Of a stretch of DNA of 64,000 nt, positions 52,628 to 61,592 are shown piece after piece (the first letter of the stretch is position 1; the number at the start of each line of letters is the position of its first letter). The DNA lies in NCBI GenBank assembly GCA_964560765.1, contig CAZLMG010000006.1:110865-174864 (forward strand), given 5' to 3'. The notes beneath the pieces were generated by a model that searched no databases, had not been told where the DNA came from, and saw nothing but the letters and a program-made list of their open reading frames with translations. Source of the stretch: CAZLMG01 sp964560765. GTDB taxonomy: Bacteria > Bdellovibrionota_B > Oligoflexia > Oligoflexales > CAZLMG01. The position numbers and the translations under genes were made by a program.

Positions 52628-55000
52628 GTGAGTCAGTCAGCCCAAGAATGGTTCAACGGGCCTAACGTGCGTTGGCGCTGGTCGCTGGCCGTGTCCTTGC
52701 TATTGGGGCTTGCCGTTTTGGGGCTCAGCTACTCTTCGCTTGGTCGCCAGTTGCATGAGCTCAATGACCGTGTTTTGTTCTTGGCGCGCGATGCCATGGG
52801 ATTTCAGCCCGAGCTGAGCGAGCGTTTGAAGATACTGGTTGTTGACGACAGAACCGTCGCCAAGCTATCAGCTGCAACTTTGCAGCCAACGCAGTGGGGT
52901 AACTTGCTGTCGGCGATTGATCGGCGTCGTCCTCAAGCCATTTTAATTGACCAACTGTTCAGCGTTACCAACGCCGCTCCGGGGCGCGACAACGTTCTGC
53001 GCAAGGAAGCGCAACGCATTCGCAGCTTGAGGTCGCGCATTGTAGCCGGTGCTTTCACTGCCGATCATCAGATCAGAGAGCGAGAGTCGTTGACTCTCGG
53101 TCAGGAGCAACGAGGCCTTGGGTTCAGAGACCGGCGTCCCCCAACAGCCAGTGATCTTGACAGCCTACTGCCAGAACTAGGCATGAAAGCGCGCGCTTAT
53201 GGTCCATCCGAGCGCTGGATTAAAGCATTTTCGGGCGTTGGCAACATTGAGTATGATGGTTCTGGCCGAGCGGCACCATTGACACCGGTTGCATCAGGTG
53301 CAGTGCTGCCGCACTTTGGTCTGACATTTGCCGATCTCTTGGCAATAGATGCGGATGGTGTGCGCTGGGGTGATCAATCCATTGCATTGGATCGCGCCGG
53401 ACGGATGTTGATTAATTTTATTGCACCTAAGCGGCTGCATGAGCGGGCTATTAGCCTGCAAAGTCTCTTGTTGGATGCTGAGAGCGACATTGCATTGCGA
53501 GGCATTCGGCGCGGTGACGTTGTCCTGATCGTGCCCGCATATTTTACAGGGAATACGGACTTCAAAGGCACCCCATACGGTTACGCAGCCGGGGCTTGGG
53601 CCCATGCCTCGGTGATCAACAGCGCTTTGACTCAGCAGTGGCTACGGCCCCTGTGGGGCGCCGAGTACGCGATTGTTGCTGCTGCCCTTGTTGGAGGTGT
53701 AGCCGCGACATTCTTGAGCCCTATCTGGCTAGTGGGGATGCTGTCGTGCGCAGGTGCTGCCTTGGTCGCAGGGCCGGTCGTCGGTTTTGTTTTTTTTGGA
53801 ATGCAAACACCGTGGCTCTTTTGTGGCATGGCATTGTTCTTGACCGTTGCTCTGATCAATGTCGAGCGGAGTCGCATTATTGACAAGAAGGCCCAGTATG
53901 CTCGCCTGGCGTTTGAGGGCATTTTGTCGCCACCGCGCTTGAAGCAGTTGGCGCGTCGGCCGGTGCGCATGAATCTGGAAGCGCGAGAACGCGTTGTCAC
54001 GGTCATGTTCATCGATGTGGTTGGATTTTCTCTGAGTGCGGAGGATCAGCAGCCGAGGGCGGCATTTTCCTCATTAAAACTGCTCTTGCAGCAAGTCAGT
54101 CGGCAGGTTTATGCGCACGGAGGCGTGGTCAATAAGAACCTCGGTGACGGCCTCCTTTGTTACTTTGGATACGACGTTGAGCAAGACTTGGCCTCGGCCG
54201 ATCACGCGGAGCAGGCGTTACTTTGCGCCATTCGCATTCAGCAAGAGAATTTAGGGCGCAATCTGCAAGCCAAGCAAAGCGACGATCCGATGTACCCTCT
54301 GCGCATCGGTATCAACACGGCAGCGGTATTTTTTGGTGATTTGGGATCTGGACAGCGGGTGGAAATGACGCTTGTTGGCAACGGCGTGAACTTTGCCAAG
54401 CGCTTGGAAAGCGCCTGCGCGCCGCATCGCGTGATGTTTAGTGCCGCGACACGCGACCTAATTGGCGCGTTGATGTTGGAGGTGGAAGCGACGACGAAGC
54501 GGCCCATCCGCATCAAGCATCACGCGGATGCGATCGATGCCTTTGAGTACGATCCATTCTTCGCTCAGCAGGATATCCTAACGCAAGCTCTCGATGCGTT
54601 TCGTGATCGCACGCAGCTGGCACGGGGCGATCGTCGTTGGGCCGTGAGCAACCCCGACTATTTTCAGGTTCGTTCCACTGAGGGACCGGCCATGCTGACG
54701 AATTTCTCGAGTCACGGCGTAAGTCTGGTGCTGCCGAAAACTGTGGCCGAGGGCACCGTCGTGAGCTTCTCCTTAGATACCCGCGATGGTCTGCTGCGTG
54801 AGCAGTTGCGCAGTGCCGGAATCGATGCCTTGCAGGGCGAAGTCCGCTGGTCGTACAAGGACCGGGAGCGGGCCGTGCACGGGATCTTGTATCGCGGTTT
54901 GAGTTCGGAACAGGCTGAGCGGCTCGTTGGTATCTTGCAAAACTTTTGCTTACCCATGCATGTCAGTCGACAAACAAGCCGGTTATTTGACGCCAGTTAG
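52628..55000 (+). CDS. CHASE2-adenylate cyclase-PilZ receptor
   Basis: 790 residues from GTG 52628 (GAGG seven bases upstream). TM1 is at about 18-37. The extracytoplasmic CHASE2 domain spans about 40-335 (RLKILVVDDRTV, RPQAILIDQLFS). Three further TM helices lie at about 345-412. The class III cyclase domain is at about 450-620: VMFIDVVGFS (Asp462), NKNLGDGLLCYFG (Lys503, Asp507), MTLVGNGVNFAKRLE (Thr581, Asn588, Arg592). The Lys/Thr pair favours ATP, so it is an adenylate cyclase. Residues about 660-790 form a PilZ-like domain (TNFSSHGVSLVLP), which may bind cyclic-di-GMP. This is a rare link of the two second messengers; whether PilZ binding is intact is uncertain. Confidence 0.85.
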   Translation: MSQSAQEWFNGPNVRWRWSLAVSLLLGLAVLGLSYSSLGRQLHELNDRVLFLARDAMGFQPELSERLKILVVDDRTVAKLSAATLQPTQWGNLLSAIDRRRPQAILIDQLFSVTNAAPGRDNVLRKEAQRIRSLRSRIVAGAFTADHQIRERESLTLGQEQRGLGFRDRRPPTASDLDSLLPELGMKARAYGPSERWIKAFSGVGNIEYDGSGRAAPLTPVASGAVLPHFGLTFADLLAIDADGVRWGDQSIALDRAGRMLINFIAPKRLHERAISLQSLLLDAESDIALRGIRRGDVVLIVPAYFTGNTDFKGTPYGYAAGAWAHASVINSALTQQWLRPLWGAEYAIVAAALVGGVAATFLSPIWLVGMLSCAGAALVAGPVVGFVFFGMQTPWLFCGMALFLTVALINVERSRIIDKKAQYARLAFEGILSPPRLKQLARRPVRMNLEARERVVTVMFIDVVGFSLSAEDQQPRAAFSSLKLLLQQVSRQVYAHGGVVNKNLGDGLLCYFGYDVEQDLASADHAEQALLCAIRIQQENLGRNLQAKQSDDPMYPLRIGINTAAVFFGDLGSGQRVEMTLVGNGVNFAKRLESACAPHRVMFSAATRDLIGALMLEVEATTKRPIRIKHHADAIDAFEYDPFFAQQDILTQALDAFRDRTQLARGDRRWAVSNPDYFQVRSTEGPAMLTNFSSHGVSLVLPKTVAEGTVVSFSLDTRDGLLREQLRSAGIDALQGEVRWSYKDRERAVHGILYRGLSSEQAERLVGILQNFCLPMHVSRQTSRLFDAS

Positions 55001-55033
55001 ATCTCATAAACTGATGTCCTTAACTGTGCTTTA

Positions 55034-55060
55034 GGTACCCCCTGTGCAATCTGGGGTACC
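55034..55060. terminator. Bidirectional hairpin terminator
   Basis: GGTACCCC (55034-55041) pairs perfectly with GGGGTACC (55053-55060), located between the convergent cyclase and M50 protease genes. The T-run is poor. Confidence 0.5.
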
Positions 55061-55091
55061 ATCCCTTCTAGGCGCTGATTGTGGTCAACCT

Positions 55092-55754
55092 CTACAGAAC
55101 GACACTGACCAATTGATCGGCCCACTGCAAGTAGGCGCGCGACAATCCGTGTACAAAGCTTAAGCCGCCGGTCAACATCAAGGCAAAGAGAATCCACATG
55201 CCATATGGAGCTACGAATTCTTCATACCGCTCGCCCATGCGCCGGGGAAGAAGCGCCCCGAATACCGTGCCTCCATCAAGCGGAGGTAGAGGAATAAGAT
55301 TGAAGATGGCGAGAATTGCGTTGATGTAGGCCATTGCTCCGACGAGGTCCACCAAAGGATAGAAAAAGTGCCCGGGCGCAACTGACGCAGAAAAGTGTGT
55401 TTCGTATATGCGCAGTCCAATAATGCAGAAGAAGCCGAGCAGCAAGTTGGCAGCGGGACCGGCGCCTGATACGAAAAAATGTCCCCAGCGATGATTGCGG
55501 AAGTAACGACCATCTACTGGAACGGGTTTGGCCCAGCCAAACATGCCGCCCGAAGTCATGGCAATGAGCAGGGGGAAGAATACCGTGCCGATAGGGTCGA
55601 TGTGGGGAATGGGGTTCAGGGTTAAACGGCCAAGCCGTTCTGCTGTATCGTCCCCCTGTAATTTGGCAACCCAAGCATGCGCGGCCTCATGAATGGTCAA
55701 GCATATAACCAACGCCAACAAAAGCGTCAGGATTTGGCCGATCTGCGCATCCAT
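55092..55754 (-). CDS. Site-2-protease-like M50 family membrane metalloprotease
   Basis: 220 residues, about five to six membrane segments. The zinc motif HEAAH (His22, Glu23, His26) is in the first helix, and the third ligand Asp160 is in NLIPLPPLDGG. GWAKPVPVDGRYFRN is the typical loop of the short M50B proteins (the family often mis-annotated as sporulation factor FB/Rip-like). It probably performs regulated intramembrane proteolysis, but no PDZ domain is present and no obvious substrate such as an anti-sigma factor is nearby. Confidence 0.88.
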   Translation of the reverse strand: MDAQIGQILTLLLALVICLTIHEAAHAWVAKLQGDDTAERLGRLTLNPIPHIDPIGTVFFPLLIAMTSGGMFGWAKPVPVDGRYFRNHRWGHFFVSGAGPAANLLLGFFCIIGLRIYETHFSASVAPGHFFYPLVDLVGAMAYINAILAIFNLIPLPPLDGGTVFGALLPRRMGERYEEFVAPYGMWILFALMLTGGLSFVHGLSRAYLQWADQLVSVVL

Positions 55755-55831
55755 AACATTCCCCCTTTGCGTAATTCATTCTACAATGACCAGACATGAC
55801 CTGCCACATTCCTTTATCTGCAGAGCGAAAC

Positions 55832-57187
55832 ATGAGCCGATGCCGTCGCTTATTCGTCTGGGTCTTGGCTTTCAGCTGTATTCAGTCTGGGACTGCGACC
55901 GCATGTCCAGCGTTTCTCAGTGTTTCGGACGTGTTACCGCAGAAGCGGCAAGCGTTTCGGCAAAGTTTAGCGGTATTTGCCTGGAAGAAAGGGGTGACTG
56001 GCAACTACGCTTGGCAGGGATTGCCTCTGCAGATAGACCCCATGGATGAACGGGGGGTCCTCGAGTTTTTCCCGCCCGATGTCCGCTGGGAGACGAAAGA
56101 AGCGCAGGCCAACGACCGGCTCTCTTTCTATACGGAGGAGTTTGGGGAGCGCTTTCCCGGCGGATTTGAGCTTCCGTGTCTTGCCTCCGGCATCCGGGAA
56201 GTGCGTACGAGAACTCTCCCACCCAAGTATGCATACGTCGCTGACTGTGGCCAACCCGTTAGCGGTTTGCCGCAGATTGGTGCACCGCCCATCGCGCACG
56301 ATGCGAAGTTCCATCGGGTAAAGTCCGACACCTACGAATATCGTTACATGCCTAAGAACCATCTCATGTTCGACGAGATTGCGGTGTTTTTGCCCGAGGA
56401 TCAGACGCGTATATCTCCCGCAACCGAATCGTTGTTATCCATTCGTGGCGACGTGAAGAAATTCTTTACCATGAACTTCGACAAGGACGACGTGGAATCG
56501 ACCCTGCGTCATACGCGGCAGGGACCCTTGGCCTTGGTGGGTATCCTGAGTTTCTACCTAAGGATTCTGTTTTTTCGCATCGACATGAACCTAGAGACGG
56601 AGGTGTCGTTCTTTCGCGATGGCGTATACGTGCCCATGGTGATGAATATGCCGATCGATTCGCGAGAGAAGCTGCATGCCGGCAGCGGCTTGATCTTTTC
56701 CTGGTTGAACCCGGGTGGAGAGAGTCGATACCTCACCGGGCCTGGAGTTTTCCCGGAAGTGGATGCGTCTTTGGTTAAGGCTGGGGCAGCGGCCATGGCG
56801 GCTGCCGGCAAGCCGTTTTGCTCGTATCGAGACTGCACTTACATTTTGCGCGGCGTCCGCGGGCGGGTACATTGGGCTCTAAAGTTTGTGGTGCCACGCA
56901 CCTTGGCCGACTATGGATTCTTTCCGTCCTATGTGCCCTCGACGCGTACCGCCAAGGTGGAATTGGGGTGGGATAAAAAGCCAACGGACGAGACTGAGCG
57001 CGTCGGAGTTTATTTCGAGGTATCGGGTTTGCCGGCCGGAGAGCATCACTACGATTTCTGGATTTTGCTTGGTATCGATTCGCCACCAGCTGTGGAGTGT
57101 CCGGTGCCATTGCGTACGGGAAAATTCATCGAGGCAAACGGCTCCTCCGGGGCTTTGCCCCGGTTGCGCCGTCGTCAAGAGCGATAG
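55832..57187 (+). CDS. Exported protein of unknown function
   Basis: 451 residues from ATG 55832 (ATG 55796 lacks a ribosome site). The signal peptide cleaves near GTATA-C. The mature protein is beta-rich, with about ten Cys scattered throughout, for example CLASGI, VADCGQPVSG, FCSYRDC and VECPVPL. A hydrophobic patch, ALVGILSFYLRILFFRI, at about 240-257 could be a membrane segment or core strand. The last 20 residues are basic. No recognised domain. It is convergent with kynB across a 312-base gap. Confidence 0.6.
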   Translation: MSRCRRLFVWVLAFSCIQSGTATACPAFLSVSDVLPQKRQAFRQSLAVFAWKKGVTGNYAWQGLPLQIDPMDERGVLEFFPPDVRWETKEAQANDRLSFYTEEFGERFPGGFELPCLASGIREVRTRTLPPKYAYVADCGQPVSGLPQIGAPPIAHDAKFHRVKSDTYEYRYMPKNHLMFDEIAVFLPEDQTRISPATESLLSIRGDVKKFFTMNFDKDDVESTLRHTRQGPLALVGILSFYLRILFFRIDMNLETEVSFFRDGVYVPMVMNMPIDSREKLHAGSGLIFSWLNPGGESRYLTGPGVFPEVDASLVKAGAAAMAAAGKPFCSYRDCTYILRGVRGRVHWALKFVVPRTLADYGFFPSYVPSTRTAKVELGWDKKPTDETERVGVYFEVSGLPAGEHHYDFWILLGIDSPPAVECPVPLRTGKFIEANGSSGALPRLRRRQER

Positions 57188-57499
57188 TTGGATGGTAAGT
57201 TGGCAGGTCGTTCAGGGGCTGGACTTCCGTTTCGGAAGTTGTTTTTTTGGTAAGCTGGTCTTGAGTGGTTTTTGTGTGACTCGCCTCTCGCCTACGCATG
57301 AATCCCTACTGCAAGCGCGGTGCCAGACCGTCAAAGATTTTGACATAATCGTATAACCAAATGAAATTATGCTTTAATTTAGCGCAGTCCGGGAGCGGCG
57401 CAGCCACCTGGCGCAAATGGTACGGTGCGCCAAACTGGTTTCATTTTGGACCACCACAAAAACAGGATTGAGTCTTTTTAAAGTCCGCTAGTTGCGCAT
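57188..57499. other. 312-base convergent gap with a hairpin
   Basis: It contains TGGCGCA (57409-57415) pairing with TGCGCCA (57426-57432), a possible terminator for the upstream gene or for kynB, followed after some 35 bases by a short T-run near 57476. No gene or RNA is recognised. Bases 57350-57385 are AT-rich. Confidence 0.4.
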
Positions 57500-58123
57500 C
57501 TATACCGATCGCAACACAGCCCGAACGGGGCTCGCATCAAAGCCAGCCAGCTTGAGGGGCAGGGCGATGAGTTCGTAGGGACCCGCAGCAACGTCTTGCA
57601 GCCAGAGCCCCTCGAGGTTGCGGATACCGTGTCGGAGCAGGGCGTGGTGTGCCGGGAGATCCTTGGAGCTGAAAGGGTCCACCGATGGGGTATCGATGCC
57701 GAGCAAGACAACATCGTAGGTAGCGCACAGTTCAATGGTGTCCGCCTGGATGAAGGCAAAGTCCTGAGGAAACGATCGTCGATCGGTGGCCGTATCCGTG
57801 CGAAACAGTAGCCGCTGGGCACCCTGATCCAGTGCTGCCGCGCAATGGGCCGGAGTGACGGATCGATGGCCCCGGGCGTCCACCACGTGGCAGGGACCCA
57901 AATACGGGGTGAGATCAACCTGGCTGATATCGGCGGCACCGTCCCTAAAATGTGACGGCGCATCCGCATGCGCGCCGAGATGTACCGTACTGGTTAAGCT
58001 CGAGAGGTTGACGCTAGCTCCCGCGCTCAGTTGGCACTGGATCGCTTGCGACAAGGGAACATCTCCCGGCCAAACAGCGGTGTCGGCAGCCAGCAGTGGC
58101 GAAATATCATAGAGTCTTGGCAT
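57500..58123 (-). CDS. kynB: Kynurenine formamidase (arylformamidase)
   Basis: 207 residues from ATG 58123 (AAGGA seven bases upstream). The cyclase-family zinc motif is HLGAHADAPSHF: His48, His52, Asp54 and His58. AVWPGD near the N-terminus and LGIDTPSVDPFSSKDLPAHHALLRHGI are classic KynB features. It hydrolyses N-formyl-kynurenine to kynurenine and formate in the tryptophan degradation pathway. Neither tryptophan 2,3-dioxygenase nor kynureninase lies adjacent; both must be elsewhere if the pathway is complete. The dioxygenase, semialdehyde dehydrogenase and deaminase genes elsewhere in the window could process downstream aminophenols. Confidence 0.87.
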   Translation of the reverse strand: MPRLYDISPLLAADTAVWPGDVPLSQAIQCQLSAGASVNLSSLTSTVHLGAHADAPSHFRDGAADISQVDLTPYLGPCHVVDARGHRSVTPAHCAAALDQGAQRLLFRTDTATDRRSFPQDFAFIQADTIELCATYDVVLLGIDTPSVDPFSSKDLPAHHALLRHGIRNLEGLWLQDVAAGPYELIALPLKLAGFDASPVRAVLRSV

Positions 58124-58197
58124 TGGATGATCCTTGTTCAACAGCGGCAACGTGCGTATGATGCGCTCAGCAGTCTAGGTTAGATTGAGGAACGTGG

Positions 58198-58437
58198 ATG
58201 AGCAACGGCTTTTCCCTGGTTGTGAAAATCGTCGTGCATTTGTTGCCGCTGATTCCATTGGCTCTGGGGCTTTATTACCTAGCTGCGGCTATCGCTCTGC
58301 TCGTGCTGACGTTCTATATCAAGAGCCGAAAGATCGTCGTACAGTTAGAGCACGAAGGTGAACGCATGCCACCACATGAGCGGCAGCGGCTCGAAGTCGC
58401 GCTGCGGCGGTGGCAGGTCCTTACCTTTGACTTATGA
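58198..58437 (+). CDS. Small two-helix membrane protein
   Basis: 79 residues with GAGG seven bases upstream of ATG 58198. Two hydrophobic helices, LVVKIVVHLLPLIPLALGLYY and LAAAIALLVLTFYI, are followed by a basic, helical cytoplasmic tail (KSRKIVVQLEHEGERMPPHERQRLEVALRRW). Function is unknown. It is divergent from kynB by 74 bases, and its end overlaps by 17 bases the end of a minus-strand frame. Confidence 0.6.
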   Translation: MSNGFSLVVKIVVHLLPLIPLALGLYYLAAAIALLVLTFYIKSRKIVVQLEHEGERMPPHERQRLEVALRRWQVLTFDL

Positions 58438-58657
58438 AGTAGCCGTCTTCATCAAAGGTGACCTGACTCCAACTATCGGCACTAAATACGTGTCCATTGC
58501 CGGTTCGGTCGCGAAGTGTCACGCCGTTGATGAAGTGACCTTGGATGGACCGCAGGGACCCACTTGGATAAAATTTAGCTTCACCTTGCAGTTGGCCATA
58601 AAAACTTCGATTGACAACATCCATGCGAAAGTCGCCAGCGGCCAGGCGAAATGTCAC
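58421..58657 (-). CDS. Short frame directly after the C13 peptidase gene
   Basis: 78 residues from GTG 58657; AAGAG sits immediately before it. The frame is also open upstream up to the TAA (58720-58718) of the C13-like gene and in the same reading frame, a total of 99 codons. It contains FYGQLQGEAKFYPSGSLRSI, reminiscent of a MORN-like or toxin-repeat beta-hairpin pattern. It may be an independent small gene, or a C-terminal domain detached from the peptidase by a stop codon. Which is true cannot be decided from sequence alone. Confidence 0.4.
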   Translation of the reverse strand: MTFRLAAGDFRMDVVNRSFYGQLQGEAKFYPSGSLRSIQGHFINGVTLRDRTGNGHVFSADSWSQVTFDEDGYFISQR

Positions 58658-58717
58658 CTCTTTGGCTGGCTTGGCTGGTCCCTGAGTCGGGGTATCAAGA
58701 ACCGGAATCAGTGTCAG

Positions 58718-59827
58718 TTAATTGGTCAATGACGGTGTTTGGCCAATGGCCGCAGAAAATATTCCGGCTTGCTGCATGTTGGCGCCGATGAAGGATTGTG
58801 GATCGGAGCTAGTTCGACCACCTTCTTGAATCTCGATACATCGATAAATATCGGCGTGCACGGAGTTCCAATTTTGGGCTGTCGGTAGATTTTTAATGAG
58901 GCATTCATCCCAGTAAGTGTACTCATTTTTGGGGCTGCAGCCGAACGATGTCTGATCGCGGCGCGCAGCCGTCAGCACCACGCGGTTCGGTCGCTGAATC
59001 TCGGGGCTAATCATAATGCCAGAATAGCAAGCGGATACCAGCGCAACCGTCGGACGATTGCCACAGACGCGATCCAGAATCCCTGAAAACTCTTGCGGAC
59101 TAATTTCTCCTTGGTTCACCATGTAAAAGCCTGAGCGAGATCCGTGCGAAGTCATGAAAACGAAGCAGCCATCGTCCGGGCCCGGTTGCAGAGATGTTAG
59201 GGCACTTTCAAAGTTTTGCAAACTGGCTTGCTCGACGCCAACGTCGGCGGGTCCGCGGTTCATGGACAGTTGACGAATATCTTCAGGTGCGATGCCTCGC
59301 TTTGTAATCAGTTCGGCGATCTTGCGGCGAGCGTTATCAAAGGCATCGATACTGTTGTCGCCAGTCATCAACACAGCCTTCCACCGGCCCTGAACTGCTG
59401 TTGTTGGGCTGCCAATGGCGTGAAAGCGTACGAGACGCTTGTGGACGACTTGCGAAGCCAGATCATACGCAACGAATATGTAAACAGATTGGGTACTAAC
59501 TCTCAGCTCGGTACGGGTTTGAAACAGAGCGCGTGCATGGTTGGGGGCGGTCATCGCGCGCAAATAAGATTCCGTGCCGGCCACACACTGGTTTCCGCCG
59601 GCATGAACACAAACAAAAACCGAATGAATGGAGCGATCGGCTCCCGCTATGAAATGAGCGCGGGCGTCGGTGGCCGACGCCGAGAGCGGAACAGCGGCGA
59701 TGGCAATTTGCCGCTCGATTGTCGAATCTGTGAGATCACTAGTCGAATCGTCTGCCGAATGATCACCGCAGCTGGCAATCAAATGACCGAAAAATGCAAG
59801 AAACAACAATGATGTTCGCTTCGTCAC
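58718..59827 (-). CDS. Legumain-like (peptidase C13 family) lipoprotein
   Basis: 369 residues from GTG 59827, with GAGG six bases upstream. The lipobox is LIASC (Cys20). A first domain (residues 40-145) is beta-rich. The second resembles bacterial peptidase C13/caspase-hemoglobinase fold proteins: KAVLMTGDNSIDAFDNARRK, GCFVFMTSHGSRSGFY (catalytic His228) and VALVSACYSG (catalytic Cys267). Clan CD enzymes cleave after Asn/Asp/Arg. On the cell surface it may process proteins. The following same-frame open stretch after its stop is discussed separately. Confidence 0.78.
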   Translation of the reverse strand: MTKRTSLLFLAFFGHLIASCGDHSADDSTSDLTDSTIERQIAIAAVPLSASATDARAHFIAGADRSIHSVFVCVHAGGNQCVAGTESYLRAMTAPNHARALFQTRTELRVSTQSVYIFVAYDLASQVVHKRLVRFHAIGSPTTAVQGRWKAVLMTGDNSIDAFDNARRKIAELITKRGIAPEDIRQLSMNRGPADVGVEQASLQNFESALTSLQPGPDDGCFVFMTSHGSRSGFYMVNQGEISPQEFSGILDRVCGNRPTVALVSACYSGIMISPEIQRPNRVVLTAARRDQTSFGCSPKNEYTYWDECLIKNLPTAQNWNSVHADIYRCIEIQEGGRTSSDPQSFIGANMQQAGIFSAAIGQTPSLTN

Positions 59828-59923
59828 GGTTTGCCTCACAGTCCACAGCTATTCTGAGGAAGGAGAGCATTCAATTACCGTACCGAAATTCGGAGTCCCG
59901 CCGACCGCACGCCGTCTTCTGGC

Positions 59924-61147
59924 CTAAGGCGCCTGAAACCAAAGCAAATCTCCCTGAAGCACAGCAATGCGGCCGAAGTTATCCAAGCGCTCAAGCTGAA
60001 TCGTCAGCCCGCCCGTCATCTTCGCCGTGTCAATTTTTAAAGCTGGTAACTCGATCAGTGGATTGTTGCCCAGGGCGGAAAGGTCGATCGCAAACTGTTG
60101 GCCAAGAATTTCGTCGACTCGAGAGCGGTAGGTAACTGTGAGCGATTTGACTTCCGGTGAAGCCAATCGCGAGAGGACTGCTGTCAGTTGTTCGGCTTGA
60201 TTCGCTCTTCGGTGTAATGGACTATTGTTGCTATCGGTACTGGCCAGACGGCGCAGTGCATCGTCGTTTCCCTTCAGCATCAAAGTGGCAATGATCGCGT
60301 TATGGCCACCGCCACTGACTGGTGACTTTAGTTTTGCTGCTTCATCGACACCGTCCCGCCCCTGGCTCGGCTCACCATCGGATATCATAAAAACCTCGCG
60401 CTGGGCGAGCGTTCTACCAAATGTCGTGAGCATGGTGCTGGCTTGGGCCAATGCATCGGTATAATCTGTACCGCCGTTTGCAGAGCATAGATTGCTCGCC
60501 GACACGTCGCCGCTTTGAAGGAGTGCATCCGCAGGCAGCATGCCGCCACCGACGATCTTTGCGCTGTCAGAAAAGGTCACGAGGCCGACTCGTACTTCAG
60601 GAGTCTGCTGAAGTTGTCCGAGCAGCGCGCGAACGGCACGCAAGCGTCCGCATGAGCTTTGGCGCAACGGATCGTTACCAAAGGTCCCCCCCATAGAGCC
60701 GGAAACATCGATGATAACGATGACGTCACGCGCGACTTCTTCGAGTGGGCAGGCGAGCGCACTGAATTGTAATTCAAGCGTAGATTCTCCCGCCGGCATG
60801 GCAATCTGATGGGGACCGGGCCCATCGATATCGACAGCGGGTAGAGCGGGTGGTGCTAAATTGATGGTTGGGCACTGCAGGTGCCAAGCTAGCTGCCGAT
60901 TGAAATTGAGCTCAATCGGTTCTGACTCTGGTACCGGAGTATCCGAAATTTCTGATCGAGGACCGATTTGGGGCTCGCTGCTGGTTGTGTCGTCGCGAGG
61001 CTCAGCGTCGGCGCCTGATAGTATCTGTTCGGCAGCTCCGCCGTAGAATTGCGTCGCATCGCCGCAAGCCGACAGGATGAGGTAGGCGCTCGTTAGATAC
61101 AGACGAGCAACCAAGGTTCCGCTGCGAACCGCGTTGGATGTTCTCAT
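59924..61147 (-). CDS. Lipoprotein with von Willebrand factor A domain
   Basis: 407 residues from ATG 61147 (GGAGG nine bases upstream). The lipobox is ILSAC (Cys28). A Pro/Glu/Ser-rich linker covers residues 45-80. The vWA domain begins at DVIVIIDVSGSMGG (MIDAS Asp147, Ser149, Ser151), with a Thr in NGGTDYTDAL and Asp in FMISDGEPS completing the metal site, so ligand or protein binding through a divalent metal is likely. A beta-sandwich of about 100 residues follows. It is divergent from the SRCR lipoprotein gene and next to the C13-like gene, which fits a surface-protein cluster. Confidence 0.82.
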   Translation of the reverse strand: MRTSNAVRSGTLVARLYLTSAYLILSACGDATQFYGGAAEQILSGADAEPRDDTTSSEPQIGPRSEISDTPVPESEPIELNFNRQLAWHLQCPTINLAPPALPAVDIDGPGPHQIAMPAGESTLELQFSALACPLEEVARDVIVIIDVSGSMGGTFGNDPLRQSSCGRLRAVRALLGQLQQTPEVRVGLVTFSDSAKIVGGGMLPADALLQSGDVSASNLCSANGGTDYTDALAQASTMLTTFGRTLAQREVFMISDGEPSQGRDGVDEAAKLKSPVSGGGHNAIIATLMLKGNDDALRRLASTDSNNSPLHRRANQAEQLTAVLSRLASPEVKSLTVTYRSRVDEILGQQFAIDLSALGNNPLIELPALKIDTAKMTGGLTIQLERLDNFGRIAVLQGDLLWFQAP

Positions 61148-61592
61148 GCGTGAGTTCCTCCATCTTGCACGTTCCGTGTGCACCCTTTCTGGCTCGGTGA
61201 TAATGTTGGTGATCTTTAATAAGGCGGCAATTTACTCAGTGATTCTGGGGCGCGAGTGGTCACTCCGAGGTCTCTCGCAGATCGCGGAGGAGTTATTCTC
61301 GCCACGATTCCAATGATTAGCGTTGGCAGTGTGCGTCAACTCGGCATGCGGCCAATTGTCTGCGGCGCGGAGCAGGCCATAATCGGTCGGAAATGCTGGT
61401 GGAAGACTTTCATGGTCCTGCGAACGCCGATCGCGCGGCCCTTCTTCTTGCGGAGCGGGACTCCTCGTCGGAATGCTTTAACGTTGATTGTTGACTGCTA
61501 AAAACGTGATGTTCAGCGGCAGGGAAAATTCTTGCAACGAATGGAGATACGAAGTGGTCCTGGTTCCTTGTTCTCAAATCATGGAGTGACTA
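61148..61592. other. 445-base non-coding region between divergent lipoprotein genes
   Basis: It presumably holds both promoters. There is an inverted repeat, GAGTG-GT-CACTC, near 61253. An 81-codon frame (61256-61501) lacks a ribosome site and looks like chance. No other structure is recognised. Confidence 0.4.

Noticed and set aside
61256..61501. 81-codon frame in the gap before the SRCR gene
   Set aside because: No ribosome site, no motif, and it lies in a divergent promoter region.
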